Assembly: GCA_015075425.1 (NCBI GenBank) | Contig: JABTUL010000002.1 | Location: 744,001-808,000 of the forward strand | DNA: 64,000 bases | DNA from: Spirochaetales bacterium | GTDB lineage: Bacteria > Spirochaetota > Leptospiria > Leptospirales > Leptonemataceae | Direction of reading: 5' to 3' | Shown: in pieces, positions 44,293 through 53,183 of the stretch | Layout of the letters: every line of letters begins with the position of its first letter | Position numbering within the stretch: the stretch's first letter is position 1 | The notes under the pieces: generated by a model | What the model saw: the letters and a program-made list of their open reading frames with translations, nothing else | Database searches by the model: none | What the model was told of the DNA's origin: nothing | Made by a program: the position numbers and the translations under genes

Positions 44293-46472
44293 GGGGCTCC
44301 GTACAGTCCGCCCGTCAAAGGAATTGCACGACCGCCTGCACCGGCATTGAAACCAGCATGGGATCCAGTAATCGGGCCAGCGGAAAAGGTATGGCTTCCG
44401 GGATCGTACAGAGAAGTTGTGGTTACATTATTGGCATGCACAACGATCGCCTTCCCGGAATACAGGCCACTCTGGGCCAGAAGAGATGTGGAGCCTGAAC
44501 CAGCATTTGCGCTCAGGGCAGGCCCGGCGCTCATGGTATGCGATGCTGGATCATAAAGCGAAGTGGTTGCTGTATTTCCGGCATGGATGATGAGCACTTT
44601 ACCGGAGTGAGTCCCGCCAGAAATAACAAACGCACTGGCTCCGATGCTAACATTGGCGCTGGTAGCAGGCCCTGCCACAAAAGCATGTGAGGTGGGGTCA
44701 TACAGTGAAGTTGCTGTCGATCCGTTGCCCAGAACCACAAGGTGTTTTCCCGCGTGCAGGCCACTTTCAATGGAAAAATTAAAAGAACCATTTCCAGAAT
44801 TGGCGGAGAGCCCAGGACCTATCCCAAAACTATGAGAGTCTGGATCGTACACGGAAGTGGTGAGAGCATTGCCATGGACTACCAGAAATTTTCCCGCCTG
44901 CGGTCCAGATGTAATAGCAAAACCGTTTCCGCCTGCGCCAACATTTGCAGACGCTCCCGGCCCTCCGGCAAAGGTGTTTGCAGCCGGGTCATAAAGTGAT
45001 GTCGAAGTGCCACCCCCAGCGTGGACTACGATGCTTTTGCCAGGATGCAAGCCTGTGGAAATGGAGAAGGCCAGAGCGCCCTGGGTGGCGGCAAAGGAAA
45101 GGTTGGGTCCGGCGCTAAAATTATTCAAATTTTTATCATAGAGCGATGTGGCCGGGCTCGTATTTCCATGCACAATGAGCATTTTTCCCGCCTGGGGTCC
45201 GCTATCCACATCAAAGGCAACAGCCCAGTTGGCAGAACCGCTCAGCGTACTCCCCGGATCAAAGGCATTGCTCTCCGGTCTGTAAAGCGCAGTAGCGTTG
45301 GTGCCGTTTCCCGGCAGAAGCAGCGAACGACCGGCAAGGGTCCCGGAGTCAATCTGCAAGGAATGACCTCCATTGTTCACATTGAGTCCTGTTGTTGGCC
45401 CGGCGGAAAAGGTATGGGTGGCAGGATCATACACGCTGGTGTTCGGTCCATTGAATCCGTGCACAGTCAGGACCTTACCGGAAAGCGCACCTGAGGTAAC
45501 GGCAAAAGAATGTCCGCCGTTGCCGATTCCCAGGGACGTTGTTGGCCCGGCGGCCATGGAATGAGTGTTTGGATCGTAAAGAGTCGTGTTTGTGGCGCCA
45601 TTTCCGTGCAGGATCAGCACCTTGCCTGCGTGCAGCCCACTGGATATAGCAAAGTAGTGCCCTCCATTGTTCACATTCCCCGTCACTGCCGGACCGGCTA
45701 CTATTCCATTCGTATCCGGATCGTAAACAGACGTTAATGTGGCGTTGTTTCCATGGACGATGAGATACCTACCGACATTGCCTCCCGCTGTTATACGGAA
45801 AGCATGGCCGCCGGTTCCGCCGGCCACCGAGAGGTTCGGCCCGGCTGCAAAAGAGTTGCCACCCGGGTCGTACAGTGAAGTACCAACCGTTCCCCCGCCG
45901 TGTATAACGAGGGTCTTTCCGCTCTGCGCCCCGGAAGAAATAAAAAAATTGTGTGAGCCTGCCGCAGCCGGGCCACTCAGACTTGCTGCCCCCGCAAAAC
46001 TATGTACGGATGGGTCATAAATATTATTTACTATTCCTCCGCCACAATTGACGGACAGCCATTTCCCGGATTCGATTCCGCTTTGAATCTGAAACACACT
46101 GGCGCCATCATTGATTCCATTGGTCAGGGCAGAGCCGATGGCAAACTGGTGGGCCACCGGATCATACAGGGCTGTCCCTGTCCCCCCGGTTCCAAAGAAA
46201 GTAATGGATTTTCCTGAGTGAAGGCCTGTGGACAGGGTAAAGCTCAGGGCGCCTGCTCCCGCTGTAGATGGCAAGGGAACGGCCGTACTGTAAAAGCAAC
46301 CAGAGCAGGGTGCGCTACTGGATGTTCCGCCGCCCACTCCCGCGAGAAGGAGCAACAATCTCCATTTCTGGCAGCTGGCATCCGTAGGGGCGCAGTAATC
46401 TTCATCCAGCACTTTACAGGCAGGCAGCATCTGGATCAGAAAAACAATAACGAGAGGCGTGATTAAGCGCAC
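44241..46472 (-). CDS. Lipoprotein with 14 propeller-like repeats
   Basis: A 743 aa lipoprotein. The GTG at 46472 is chosen because GGAAGGAG stands five bases upstream and the signal LITPLVIVFLIQMLPAC follows (lipid Cys about residue 19). After a Cys-containing linker come 14 repeats of about 48-49 residues of the form SGLHAGKxLxVHGNGxxxTSLYDPxxHxFxAGP, as in Kelch-type blades; 14 would make two seven-bladed propellers. Likely a surface display protein with a binding role. Its 3' end overlaps the convergent collar gene. Confidence 0.85.
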   Translation of the reverse strand: MRLITPLVIVFLIQMLPACKVLDEDYCAPTDASCQKWRLLLLLAGVGGGTSSSAPCSGCFYSTAVPLPSTAGAGALSFTLSTGLHSGKSITFFGTGGTGTALYDPVAHQFAIGSALTNGINDGASVFQIQSGIESGKWLSVNCGGGIVNNIYDPSVHSFAGAASLSGPAAAGSHNFFISSGAQSGKTLVIHGGGTVGTSLYDPGGNSFAAGPNLSVAGGTGGHAFRITAGGNVGRYLIVHGNNATLTSVYDPDTNGIVAGPAVTGNVNNGGHYFAISSGLHAGKVLILHGNGATNTTLYDPNTHSMAAGPTTSLGIGNGGHSFAVTSGALSGKVLTVHGFNGPNTSVYDPATHTFSAGPTTGLNVNNGGHSLQIDSGTLAGRSLLLPGNGTNATALYRPESNAFDPGSTLSGSANWAVAFDVDSGPQAGKMLIVHGNTSPATSLYDKNLNNFSAGPNLSFAATQGALAFSISTGLHPGKSIVVHAGGGTSTSLYDPAANTFAGGPGASANVGAGGNGFAITSGPQAGKFLVVHGNALTTSVYDPDSHSFGIGPGLSANSGNGSFNFSIESGLHAGKHLVVLGNGSTATSLYDPTSHAFVAGPATSANVSIGASAFVISGGTHSGKVLIIHAGNTATTSLYDPASHTMSAGPALSANAGSGSTSLLAQSGLYSGKAIVVHANNVTTTSLYDPGSHTFSAGPITGSHAGFNAGAGGRAIPLTGGLYGAPYLLVHGGGTVTSLYLP

Positions 46473-46616
46473 CTGAACTCCTTCCTGAAACGATCCTGAG
46501 CTAATTGAGATGATTAAGGCCCGGTTCAAAGTGCAACCAAAAAATCTGGCTTAGGGCAGGACCCTATTCGCCGGCCACGGTGTGCCTGTGCCCTTCGTGG
46601 GCCGCCAGGGCCGGAG

Positions 46617-47201
46617 TCAGTCACCGGAGAAAACTTCGGCAAGATCCAGTTCGAAGCCCGGCAGGACGGTCGACGGCAATTTTTGTGTCTCTGAGAAAAT
46701 GACGGCCGCCTGAAAGCTCCCTTCCACACCGGCAATGTACTGCTTTGCGACGCGGGCCTCCGGCGAGATTATCCAGTATTCGCGCACGCCATGGCGTTCG
46801 TAGATTCTGAACTTGTTCTTTTCATCATGCGATGTGTTGGACGGAGACAACACCTCGACTACCAGGTCCGGCGCCCCCCGGATGCCCCGCCGCGTGATTC
46901 GCGTTCTATCGCATATTACCAGGACATCAGGCTGGAGAACCGTCGTCTCAGAACCTTCCCGATCGCCAGATTCAGCCAGCAGGACATCAAGCGGTGCGAT
47001 ATAGGCTTTGCAGGATTTTCCTTTGAGAAATAGGTACAGCTGCGCATATACGGCGCCGGCTACGGTCTGATGCGCTTCCCCGGGCGCCGGTGACATTGCA
47101 ATGGGAACGCCCTCATGCAGTTCCCAGCGCTGATCGTCCGTCCAGGTAGCGTAGTCGGCATAACTGTAAAGCTGGTCCAGTCGGGGTGCGGCCGCAGGCA
47201 T
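46617..47201 (-). CDS. Uma2 family (DUF820) restriction-endonuclease-fold protein
   Basis: A 194 aa PD-(D/E)XK-fold protein. Motifs: YSYADYATWTDDQRWELHEGVPIAMSPAPGEAHQ, VLQPDVLVICD, and APDLVVEVLSPSN with the catalytic D-x-x-x-E-V-L-S-P. ATG 47201 begins at the conserved N-terminus; a TTG 12 codons earlier is possible. Uma2 proteins are abundant in cyanobacteria and some spirochaetes and their cellular role is unknown. Confidence 0.85.
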   Translation of the reverse strand: MPAAAPRLDQLYSYADYATWTDDQRWELHEGVPIAMSPAPGEAHQTVAGAVYAQLYLFLKGKSCKAYIAPLDVLLAESGDREGSETTVLQPDVLVICDRTRITRRGIRGAPDLVVEVLSPSNTSHDEKNKFRIYERHGVREYWIISPEARVAKQYIAGVEGSFQAAVIFSETQKLPSTVLPGFELDLAEVFSGD

Positions 47202-47365
47202 AGGTGAACTTCTAAATGGCCCGACATGATGTGTCAAGTCTGATGTGCGCTTGTAACCTTTACCTGCCCGTTACCAGCGCTTCAAGAAAATCTGGCTCAG
47301 CTTTTGAACCTAAAAAATTATCGAAACGGGGTGAGCTCGCCGAGGATTTCCTCCCACCGGTCCTG

Positions 47366-48451
47366 TCAAAATTGCGCGATTCCCCAGGTGGAAGTATTGG
47401 TCGAGGTCGTCCCCGGAGTGTAAACATACCAGTGCTGCGCTGCATGACCCACCGTATCATCTTCGTTGATCCAGAAAGTGAAACCAATACTCTGGCCCGG
47501 ACTGATGGAGACTATTCCCAGATCAGAAAAGGGAATCTTCCATTCCAGCGACCAGCTTGTATCCGTATCGGCATTGTTGTTTATGGTTCCATCAACGACT
47601 ATCGCTGAGCTGATCGCCGGGTTCCAGGAAGTATCCCAGGTAACACCGCCAGGGCCATCGCCCCTGCCTTTCCAGAGGTAGCCAGGATCTGCCGTGAAAA
47701 TCAGATGAAAGTCATCCAAATCGGGTATCGTGTCATTCTGCCTGTCAAAATTCATGTCAAAAAAGACCTCAATGCCATCTTCCGTCCATTGGCCACCGGC
47801 ACCATCGACCCATACATATTTATCGTTAGATTTATAAAACATATAAAAATTGGAATCGTCGTAGGCCAGACGCACATATCCGGAAACACTGTCTGTTCCC
47901 CCGCTTTCTCCATAAGCCTCAGCAAAAGAAAAGTCAAAGCGGGGTGAAGAAGCCCAGGCCGCATCCGTATCGCTTCCATCAATGACTATGGAACCATTAG
48001 CGATTTTGGGCGGACTGAGCGTTGTCTTGCCGGGAATGGCAGAAATCGCCGTACCGCTGGAATAGCCGTAAGAATTTCCAAAAAATAGATTATAATAGTA
48101 AAGGGTCCCGGCAACCACAGTGGAATCACTGAAGCTACTGAGCGCACTTTCAATGGATGATCCAGACTCTACGTTGGCCGGCGTCGACGTTGTACTGCGC
48201 CGCAGCACACTGGTGGTAGCGCAGGTATCAGCAGTCCAGCTTGCGGATACTTTTGCCGGAGCCGAAGTCGTTGTCACCGTCAGGTTTTGCGGCAAGCCAG
48301 GGGCAGAAGAACAGCTCCCGGCAGAGCTGCCCGCCGACTGATTGAAAATAAAGTAGCCCGCCAGGCTGCCCTTTGCTTCAAACTGGGCGCAGGCCAACAG
48401 AAAACAGAGGCTGCCCATGCGTGCAAAGTTCCAGGGAAACGGAACGTTCAT
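47366..48451 (-). CDS. Lipoprotein with fibronectin-like and CBM9-like domains
   Basis: A 361 aa exported protein. Signal with FLLACAQFE (lipid Cys about residue 21). Residues about 52-140 look like a fibronectin type III module (PGLPQNLTVTTTSAPAKVSASWTAD). From about 150 to the end a CBM9/DOMON-like domain: VIDGSDTDAAWASSPRFDFS, GYVRLAYDDSNFYMFYKSND, EVFFDMNF, SLEWKIPFSDLGI. CBM9 domains bind sugar chain ends, so a role in capturing polysaccharide outside the cell is plausible. Confidence 0.8.
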   Translation of the reverse strand: MNVPFPWNFARMGSLCFLLACAQFEAKGSLAGYFIFNQSAGSSAGSCSSAPGLPQNLTVTTTSAPAKVSASWTADTCATTSVLRRSTTSTPANVESGSSIESALSSFSDSTVVAGTLYYYNLFFGNSYGYSSGTAISAIPGKTTLSPPKIANGSIVIDGSDTDAAWASSPRFDFSFAEAYGESGGTDSVSGYVRLAYDDSNFYMFYKSNDKYVWVDGAGGQWTEDGIEVFFDMNFDRQNDTIPDLDDFHLIFTADPGYLWKGRGDGPGGVTWDTSWNPAISSAIVVDGTINNNADTDTSWSLEWKIPFSDLGIVSISPGQSIGFTFWINEDDTVGHAAQHWYVYTPGTTSTNTSTWGIAQF

Positions 48452-48527
48452 AGCAGATCATTACTGGCCCGGGCAAACCGGTCAAGCCAAAGCCAAAGAC
48501 CCTCTCGGGCTCGACAGGAACGCCAGC

Positions 48528-48560
48528 GAAAAAATACAAGGCCGCTGCCAGGCAGCGGCC
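48528..48560 (-). terminator. Terminator of the hsp20 gene
   Basis: GGCCGCTGCC A GGCAGCGGCC (48540-48560), a perfect palindrome. On the minus strand it is followed by TTGTATTTTTT, giving a strong intrinsic terminator nine bases after the gene's stop. Confidence 0.85.
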
Positions 48561-48569
48561 GGATGGTTT

Positions 48570-49067
48570 TTAGCTTTTGACGTCAACCCGGGTTGATTGG
48601 GCAGACTCAGCTTTCTTGGGCAATTTAACGGAAAGGACTCCGTTTTTAAAATTCGCTTCAATTTTGCTCAGGTCCACTTCTTCCGGCAGGGCAATCACTC
48701 TCCGGAAGTGGCCGTAAGCGCTTTCCCACAGATGGACTTCGCCTTTCTGAGATTCGCCTTCTGTTTTTTTCTCGCCCTCAATGATCAGTTTGTTTCCTTG
48801 ATGCTTCACTTCCACGTCTTTAGGATCGAGACCGGGCAATTCCGCTTTGACCTGAATCTCCTTATCATTCTCAGTAATGTTTACATTGGGAACGAACTGC
48901 CGTAGGTACGTACCGGCACCGGCAATCTGTTTGTTCAAATCGCCAAAGGCCGCCTGGGCATCTCCAAAATATCGATCCATCTCCCGGCGTATACCGGTCA
49001 TCGCCGATTCCAGACGCTGAAAGTAAGGATCCTCTTTGATGCGCGACCAGTTGATTAAATCACTCAT
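48570..49067 (-). CDS. Hsp20/alpha-crystallin small heat-shock protein
   Basis: A 165 aa chaperone. The alpha-crystallin domain (about 62-150) has FVPNVNITENDKEIQVKAELPGLDPKDVEV, and ends with ANFKNGVLSVKLPK, the A-x-x-n-GvL motif. The N-terminal region is helical and longer than minimal. ATG 49067 has AAAAGGAGAA upstream; the longer frame is not supported. It holds unfolded proteins for refolding. The divergent neighbour is a CnoX-like co-chaperone. Confidence 0.94.
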   Translation of the reverse strand: MSDLINWSRIKEDPYFQRLESAMTGIRREMDRYFGDAQAAFGDLNKQIAGAGTYLRQFVPNVNITENDKEIQVKAELPGLDPKDVEVKHQGNKLIIEGEKKTEGESQKGEVHLWESAYGHFRRVIALPEEVDLSKIEANFKNGVLSVKLPKKAESAQSTRVDVKS

Positions 49068-49199
49068 ACACTTCTCCTTTTGGGAGGCCTTCGCCTGCTC
49101 CAATGCCAAAAAAGTCAGGAAATTTGAGCGCTGTCAATTCCATTTCGCTTTGCTGCGGCATTGGTTGACCTCAGAGCCCATTTCTGGTTCACTGGAACT

Positions 49200-49961
49200 A
49201 TGGCCCTGGATGTTACCTCAGATACTTTTGAAGCGGAGGTCCTTGCAACGAGCGAAACGCAGCCGGTTCTGGTCGATTTCTGGGCCGAATGGTGCGGCCC
49301 CTGCCGGATGCTGGGACCGGTTCTTGATCGGGTGGAAGCAGAATACGGGGGCAGGTTCAAACTGGTAAAACTCAATACCGACCACAACCAGGCCATAGCG
49401 GCCAGGTATCGCATCAGCGGGATTCCGGCCGTAAAGCTTTTCATCAACGGAGAAATCCAGGCGGAATTCACCGGGGCTCTGCCCGACCACGCCGTCCGCC
49501 GATTTCTGGATCAAAACCTGCCCGATCCAGAGCTAAAAAAACTCGCGTCCCTGCCTCCTTTTGAGGCCGGACGTGGCGCCTTACAGCTCGATAGCAACCA
49601 CCCGGAACGCTTTTCGATTCTCTGGCGGGCGACTCTCGCCGGATTGAACGCAGGAGAAGAAGTGGCCGCTATCAAAGCCATGCTGGAAGTGGTAAAGCTC
49701 AAAGCGGACCGCGGTCTGGCGGAAAAGGCAGAGGGAGTGCTGGAATTTATGGAGCGTCACCCGACAGGAAGCGCGGGGGCGGCCACCCTGAGCCAGGCCC
49801 TGGCCGGACAGACAAGTTCCCTTGATTTTTTCCTGAGCAAATTGCGGGCCAATAGCAAAGACACGGAGGCAAAAGCCGATTTTCTTATCCTTCTCAAAAT
49901 ATTCCCGGATACGGATACAGTGAACGACTACCGTCGCCAGCTCTCGCGATTGCTTTTCTGA
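49200..49961 (+). CDS. Thioredoxin domain protein with TPR-like tail (CnoX/YbbN type)
   Basis: A 253 aa protein: thioredoxin domain (1-110) with the active site WAEWCGPCRMLGP and cis-Pro in GIPAVKLF, then a helical TPR-like part (about 130-250). E. coli CnoX protects proteins from oxidation and hands them to GroEL; here the CxxC is kept, so a redox activity is also likely. It opens a coupled operon: its stop overlaps the next start by 1 bp. Divergent from hsp20, hinting at shared stress control. Confidence 0.87.
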   Translation: MALDVTSDTFEAEVLATSETQPVLVDFWAEWCGPCRMLGPVLDRVEAEYGGRFKLVKLNTDHNQAIAARYRISGIPAVKLFINGEIQAEFTGALPDHAVRRFLDQNLPDPELKKLASLPPFEAGRGALQLDSNHPERFSILWRATLAGLNAGEEVAAIKAMLEVVKLKADRGLAEKAEGVLEFMERHPTGSAGAATLSQALAGQTSSLDFFLSKLRANSKDTEAKADFLILLKIFPDTDTVNDYRRQLSRLLF

Positions 49962-50449
49962 TGCAAGCCCGTATCCTCTTTGTCTGCCTGGGAAATATCT
50001 GCCGTTCTCCAACGGCAGAAGGTGCATTCCGTCATGTCGTGCAAAAGCGTGGATTCAAAGATCGTTTCCAGATGGATTCCTGCGGAACGGCCGGTTATCA
50101 TACAGGAGAGCTACCGGATGGCAGAACGCGGAAGGTTGCCCGTGAAGCTGGCATCGATTTGACCCATCGCGCCCGGCGGATCCGCACAGAGGACCTGGAT
50201 GATTTTGATCTAATCTTAACGATGGACCGCAGTAACCATGAGGATGTACTGGCACTGGCGTCTACATCCGGGCAACGCAAGAAAGTGCGTCTCTTTCGCA
50301 GCTTTGATCCAGAAGCCGGTGATGGAGCAGAGGTGCCGGACCCTTACTATGGAAACCTGAATGATTTCCAGTTGGTGCAAGAAATTTGCTTGCGTACATC
50401 TGAAGCGCTGCTTGATGCACTGGTTTCTGGAAAGGCCGGTATCTCTTGA
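49961..50449 (+). CDS. Low-molecular-weight protein-tyrosine phosphatase
   Basis: A 162 aa phosphatase. The P-loop VCLGNICRSPTAEG (CX5RS) starts at residue 9, and the acid Asp is in VPDPYYGN near the C-terminus. It removes phosphate from Tyr residues or from small phospho compounds. ATG 49961 overlaps the preceding TGA; its own stop overlaps the next ATG (TGATG). Confidence 0.93.
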   Translation: MQARILFVCLGNICRSPTAEGAFRHVVQKRGFKDRFQMDSCGTAGYHTGELPDGRTRKVAREAGIDLTHRARRIRTEDLDDFDLILTMDRSNHEDVLALASTSGQRKKVRLFRSFDPEAGDGAEVPDPYYGNLNDFQLVQEICLRTSEALLDALVSGKAGIS

Positions 50450-51327
50450 TGAATGCTGTTGTGATCAAAGAAGTGGGCCCCCGGGACGGCCTGCAAAATG
50501 AGAAAGAAAATATTCCGACAGCAATCAAAGCGGAGTTCATTGCCGCCTTACGAAAAAGTGGTCTTAAATATATTGAAATTACATCTTTTGTTCGCGCGGA
50601 TCGTATTGCGCAGCTTGCGGACGCAACCGAACTTGTTGCCCTGCTAAAAGAGCGCGGGCTCTGGGATCACCCGGAATCGTACAGTGCTCTCGTGCCCAAC
50701 CGGCGGGGACTCGATCAGGCTCTGGAGGCGGGACTGCAGGAAATCGCTGTTTTCACCGCCGCCTCGGATGCCTTTACGCAGAAGAACACCAACTGTACCA
50801 TAGAAGAAAGTCTGCAGCGCATAGCTGAAATTATGTCGGTGGCGATTCCGGCCGGGGTCAGAGTCCGCGGTTACATCAGTACGGTTGTTGAATGTCCCTA
50901 CATCGGAAAAATTAAGCCCGAGCAGGTCCGCTCTGTTGCTCTGCCTTTGCTGGAAATGGGTGTGTATGAAATCAGCCTGGGCGAGACGATTGGCGTCGCC
51001 GTTCCCGATGAAATTGCAGCCCTTCTGGATTGTTTGCTGGAAGACATCCCGGCGCATCGGCTTGCCGGCCACTACCACGACACACGGGGCACCGCCCTGC
51101 TGAATGTGTTTCGCAGCCTGCAGTATGGATTGACCACCTTCGATTCCTCCGCCGGCGGCCTGGGCGGGTGTCCCTATGCGCCGGGGGCCGCCGGAAATCT
51201 GGCCACAGAAGCTCTGGTGTATGCTCTGGAACGCAGCGGTTACCGGACCGGGGTCAGTTTGCCGGATCTGCGCGAGGCCACCGGAAAAGTCCAGGGGTTT
51301 GTTTCGCGACCTTTACAGATGATCTGA
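50449..51327 (+). CDS. Hydroxymethylglutaryl-CoA lyase
   Basis: A 292 aa enzyme splitting HMG-CoA into acetoacetate and acetyl-CoA, last step of leucine breakdown. Motifs: VGPRDGLQNEK, SLGETIGVAVP, YHDTRGTALLN, and the signature GLGGCPYAPGAAGN with the catalytic Cys. ATG 50449 lies in the TGATG overlap with the phosphatase gene, and its stop overlaps panC in the same way. An acyl-CoA carboxylase beta subunit of the leucine pathway lies 4.4 kb further on. Confidence 0.95.
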   Translation: MNAVVIKEVGPRDGLQNEKENIPTAIKAEFIAALRKSGLKYIEITSFVRADRIAQLADATELVALLKERGLWDHPESYSALVPNRRGLDQALEAGLQEIAVFTAASDAFTQKNTNCTIEESLQRIAEIMSVAIPAGVRVRGYISTVVECPYIGKIKPEQVRSVALPLLEMGVYEISLGETIGVAVPDEIAALLDCLLEDIPAHRLAGHYHDTRGTALLNVFRSLQYGLTTFDSSAGGLGGCPYAPGAAGNLATEALVYALERSGYRTGVSLPDLREATGKVQGFVSRPLQMI

Positions 51328-52190
51328 TGCAAACGATTCAAACCATAGCCGAACTGATCGAAACTCTGGCCCTCTGGCGCCGGGAAAACTCGGGGAGAGT
51401 GCTCGCACTCGTGCCTACCATGGGCTACCTTCACCCGGGTCACTTGAGCTTGCTTGCGGCCGCCAGACATCGTGCTGATGCGGTGCTCGTTTCGCTCTTT
51501 GTCAATCCGCGTCAATTCAACGACCCGGAAGATTATCGCCGCTATCCGATCGACTTAGAACAGGACACGCGTCTTTGCCGGGACGCCGGAGTGGATTTTC
51601 TCTTTGTTCCAGAGAGTCAGGAGATGTATCCCCAAGATGCGCCCGAGCTGCAAATCGACATACCGGAGCTTACCAATCGACTTGAGGGGCTGTACCGTCC
51701 AGGGCATATGCAGGGGGTATTGCTCATCTGTGCCAGGCTATTCGCCCTGATCCGACCGGACCTGGCATTCTTTGGCAAGAAGGACTACCAGCAGCTTGTG
51801 CTCATCCAGCATTTAGTAAGCCTTTTGAATTTTCCCCTGCAGATTGTGGGCTGCGAAACCATCCGTAGTGAACGGGGACTGGCTCTGAGTTCCCGCAACG
51901 TCCGCCTGAGTGAAAAAGCCCTTGAACACGCTCTACTGATCCGGCGCAGCCTGCTCATTCTGGAAAAGGAAATCCATGAGGGCGAAAAGAATGCGGCGAC
52001 TCTCAAAGAAATCGGTAAGGATATCATGGAGAGCGGCAGCCTGAACAGGGTCGAATATATTTCAGTTGCGAGCCGCGACCGGCTGGATGAGCTGGTGAAC
52101 CTGACTGCCGGCGAAAGCATTCTGGTTTCAACGGCCGTTTTCACGGACGGCGTGCGATTGATCGACAACATTGAGGTTACTGTGCCTTAG
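51327..52190 (+). CDS. panC: Pantothenate synthetase
   Basis: A 287 aa enzyme joining pantoate and beta-alanine with ATP. Motifs: VPTMGYLHPGHLSLL (HxGH), SLFVNPRQFN, GKKDYQQL, and SERGLALSSRN. The ATG at 51327 shares bases with the stop of the HMG-CoA lyase gene (TGATG); the frame is open upstream but only this start begins at the conserved N-terminus. Coenzyme A supply next to a CoA-ester lyase may be functional. Confidence 0.96.
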   Translation: MQTIQTIAELIETLALWRRENSGRVLALVPTMGYLHPGHLSLLAAARHRADAVLVSLFVNPRQFNDPEDYRRYPIDLEQDTRLCRDAGVDFLFVPESQEMYPQDAPELQIDIPELTNRLEGLYRPGHMQGVLLICARLFALIRPDLAFFGKKDYQQLVLIQHLVSLLNFPLQIVGCETIRSERGLALSSRNVRLSEKALEHALLIRRSLLILEKEIHEGEKNAATLKEIGKDIMESGSLNRVEYISVASRDRLDELVNLTAGESILVSTAVFTDGVRLIDNIEVTVP

Positions 52191-52198
52191 GAAGGAAT

Positions 52199-53176
52199 AT
52201 GGAAAGACTGCGGATTATCATTGGTGTACTGATCATTGCTCTGGCCGGAGTGATGCTTTATTTACGGTTGTCCGGTCGGCCCGGAGATGCGTTGCAACTG
52301 CGTCAGAATTCCGGATTCTCCCGGGACATGACTATTATTGCCCACAGGGGGGCAAGCCATCTGGCACCGGAGGAAACGATTCCGGCCTATCTACTGGCCC
52401 GCGACATGGGCGCGGACTACCTGGAAATCGATGTACAGCGGACAAGCGATGGCGATCTTATCGGCTTGCATGATGATTCTCTGGAAAGAACCACCAATGC
52501 GACCACAGTCTTTCCGGGGCGGGAAAAGGAACCGGCCAGCGAATTCACCACTAAAGAACTTCTAACCCTTGATGCGGGCAGCTGGTTCAATCAAGCCTAC
52601 CCGAAGCGAGCCCGCGAAACCTATAAGGATCTACGGATCATTCGCTTTTCCGAGTTTCTGCAAATTGCAGCAGAGGGAGAAGCAAAACCTGGTATATATA
52701 TAGAAACCAAAAGTCCAGAAAGACACCCTGGTATAGAAGAAGACATCGTCGAGGCCCTGAAAGAAGAGGGCTGGTTGGACCGCAAAGTCAAAGTCGGTCC
52801 GGCTGTTATCTTCCAGTCGTTTGATGTAAACAGTCTGAGGCGATTCAAGGAAATCGCCCCGGAAGTGCCACGGGTACTGCTCATCAGTCAAAAGATGGAA
52901 GCGGAAAAAGGCTGGACACCGCTGCTGGAAGAGGCCCGGCCACTCATCCAGGCCATCGGGCCGGTGGGCTACCTGATGTGGCCCTGGAATACGGGAAAGG
53001 CGCATCGCATGGGACTTATCGTCCATGCTTATACCCTCAATTCTGGCTGGCAGATGCGCCTTGCCGACTGGTTCAGTGTGGATGGTTTCTTTACCGATCG
53101 AGCGGATCAGGCTTTAATCAAATTCCGGCAGGCGGAGATCAACTCAGCAGCCATTTTACAACTACACGGATATTGA
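52199..53176 (+). CDS. Glycerophosphodiester phosphodiesterase, membrane-anchored
   Basis: A 325 aa GDPD. One N-terminal TM segment (about 4-22), then IIAHRGASHLAPEETIPAYLLARDMGADYLEIDVQRTSDGDLIGLHDDSLERTT with the catalytic His pair, Glu and Asp, and a TIM barrel to the end (MWPWNTGKAHRMGLIVHAYTLN). It would hydrolyse deacylated phospholipids to glycerol-3-phosphate outside the cytoplasm. Starts 8 bp after panC with GGAAGG as ribosome site. Confidence 0.93.
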   Translation: MERLRIIIGVLIIALAGVMLYLRLSGRPGDALQLRQNSGFSRDMTIIAHRGASHLAPEETIPAYLLARDMGADYLEIDVQRTSDGDLIGLHDDSLERTTNATTVFPGREKEPASEFTTKELLTLDAGSWFNQAYPKRARETYKDLRIIRFSEFLQIAAEGEAKPGIYIETKSPERHPGIEEDIVEALKEEGWLDRKVKVGPAVIFQSFDVNSLRRFKEIAPEVPRVLLISQKMEAEKGWTPLLEEARPLIQAIGPVGYLMWPWNTGKAHRMGLIVHAYTLNSGWQMRLADWFSVDGFFTDRADQALIKFRQAEINSAAILQLHGY

Positions 53177-53183
53177 GGCAAAC

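Noticed and set aside
44300-46300. Regular short repeats examined as a possible CRISPR or satellite array
   Set aside because: The repeats are about 146 bp, keep reading frame and encode protein blades; spacers and identical short repeats are absent.
47216-47608. Plus-strand 130-codon frame over the end of the CBM9 lipoprotein gene
   Set aside because: Antisense to a recognisable CBM9 C-terminus, no ribosome site. The 164 bp between the CBM9 gene and the Uma2 gene hold no other visible feature.
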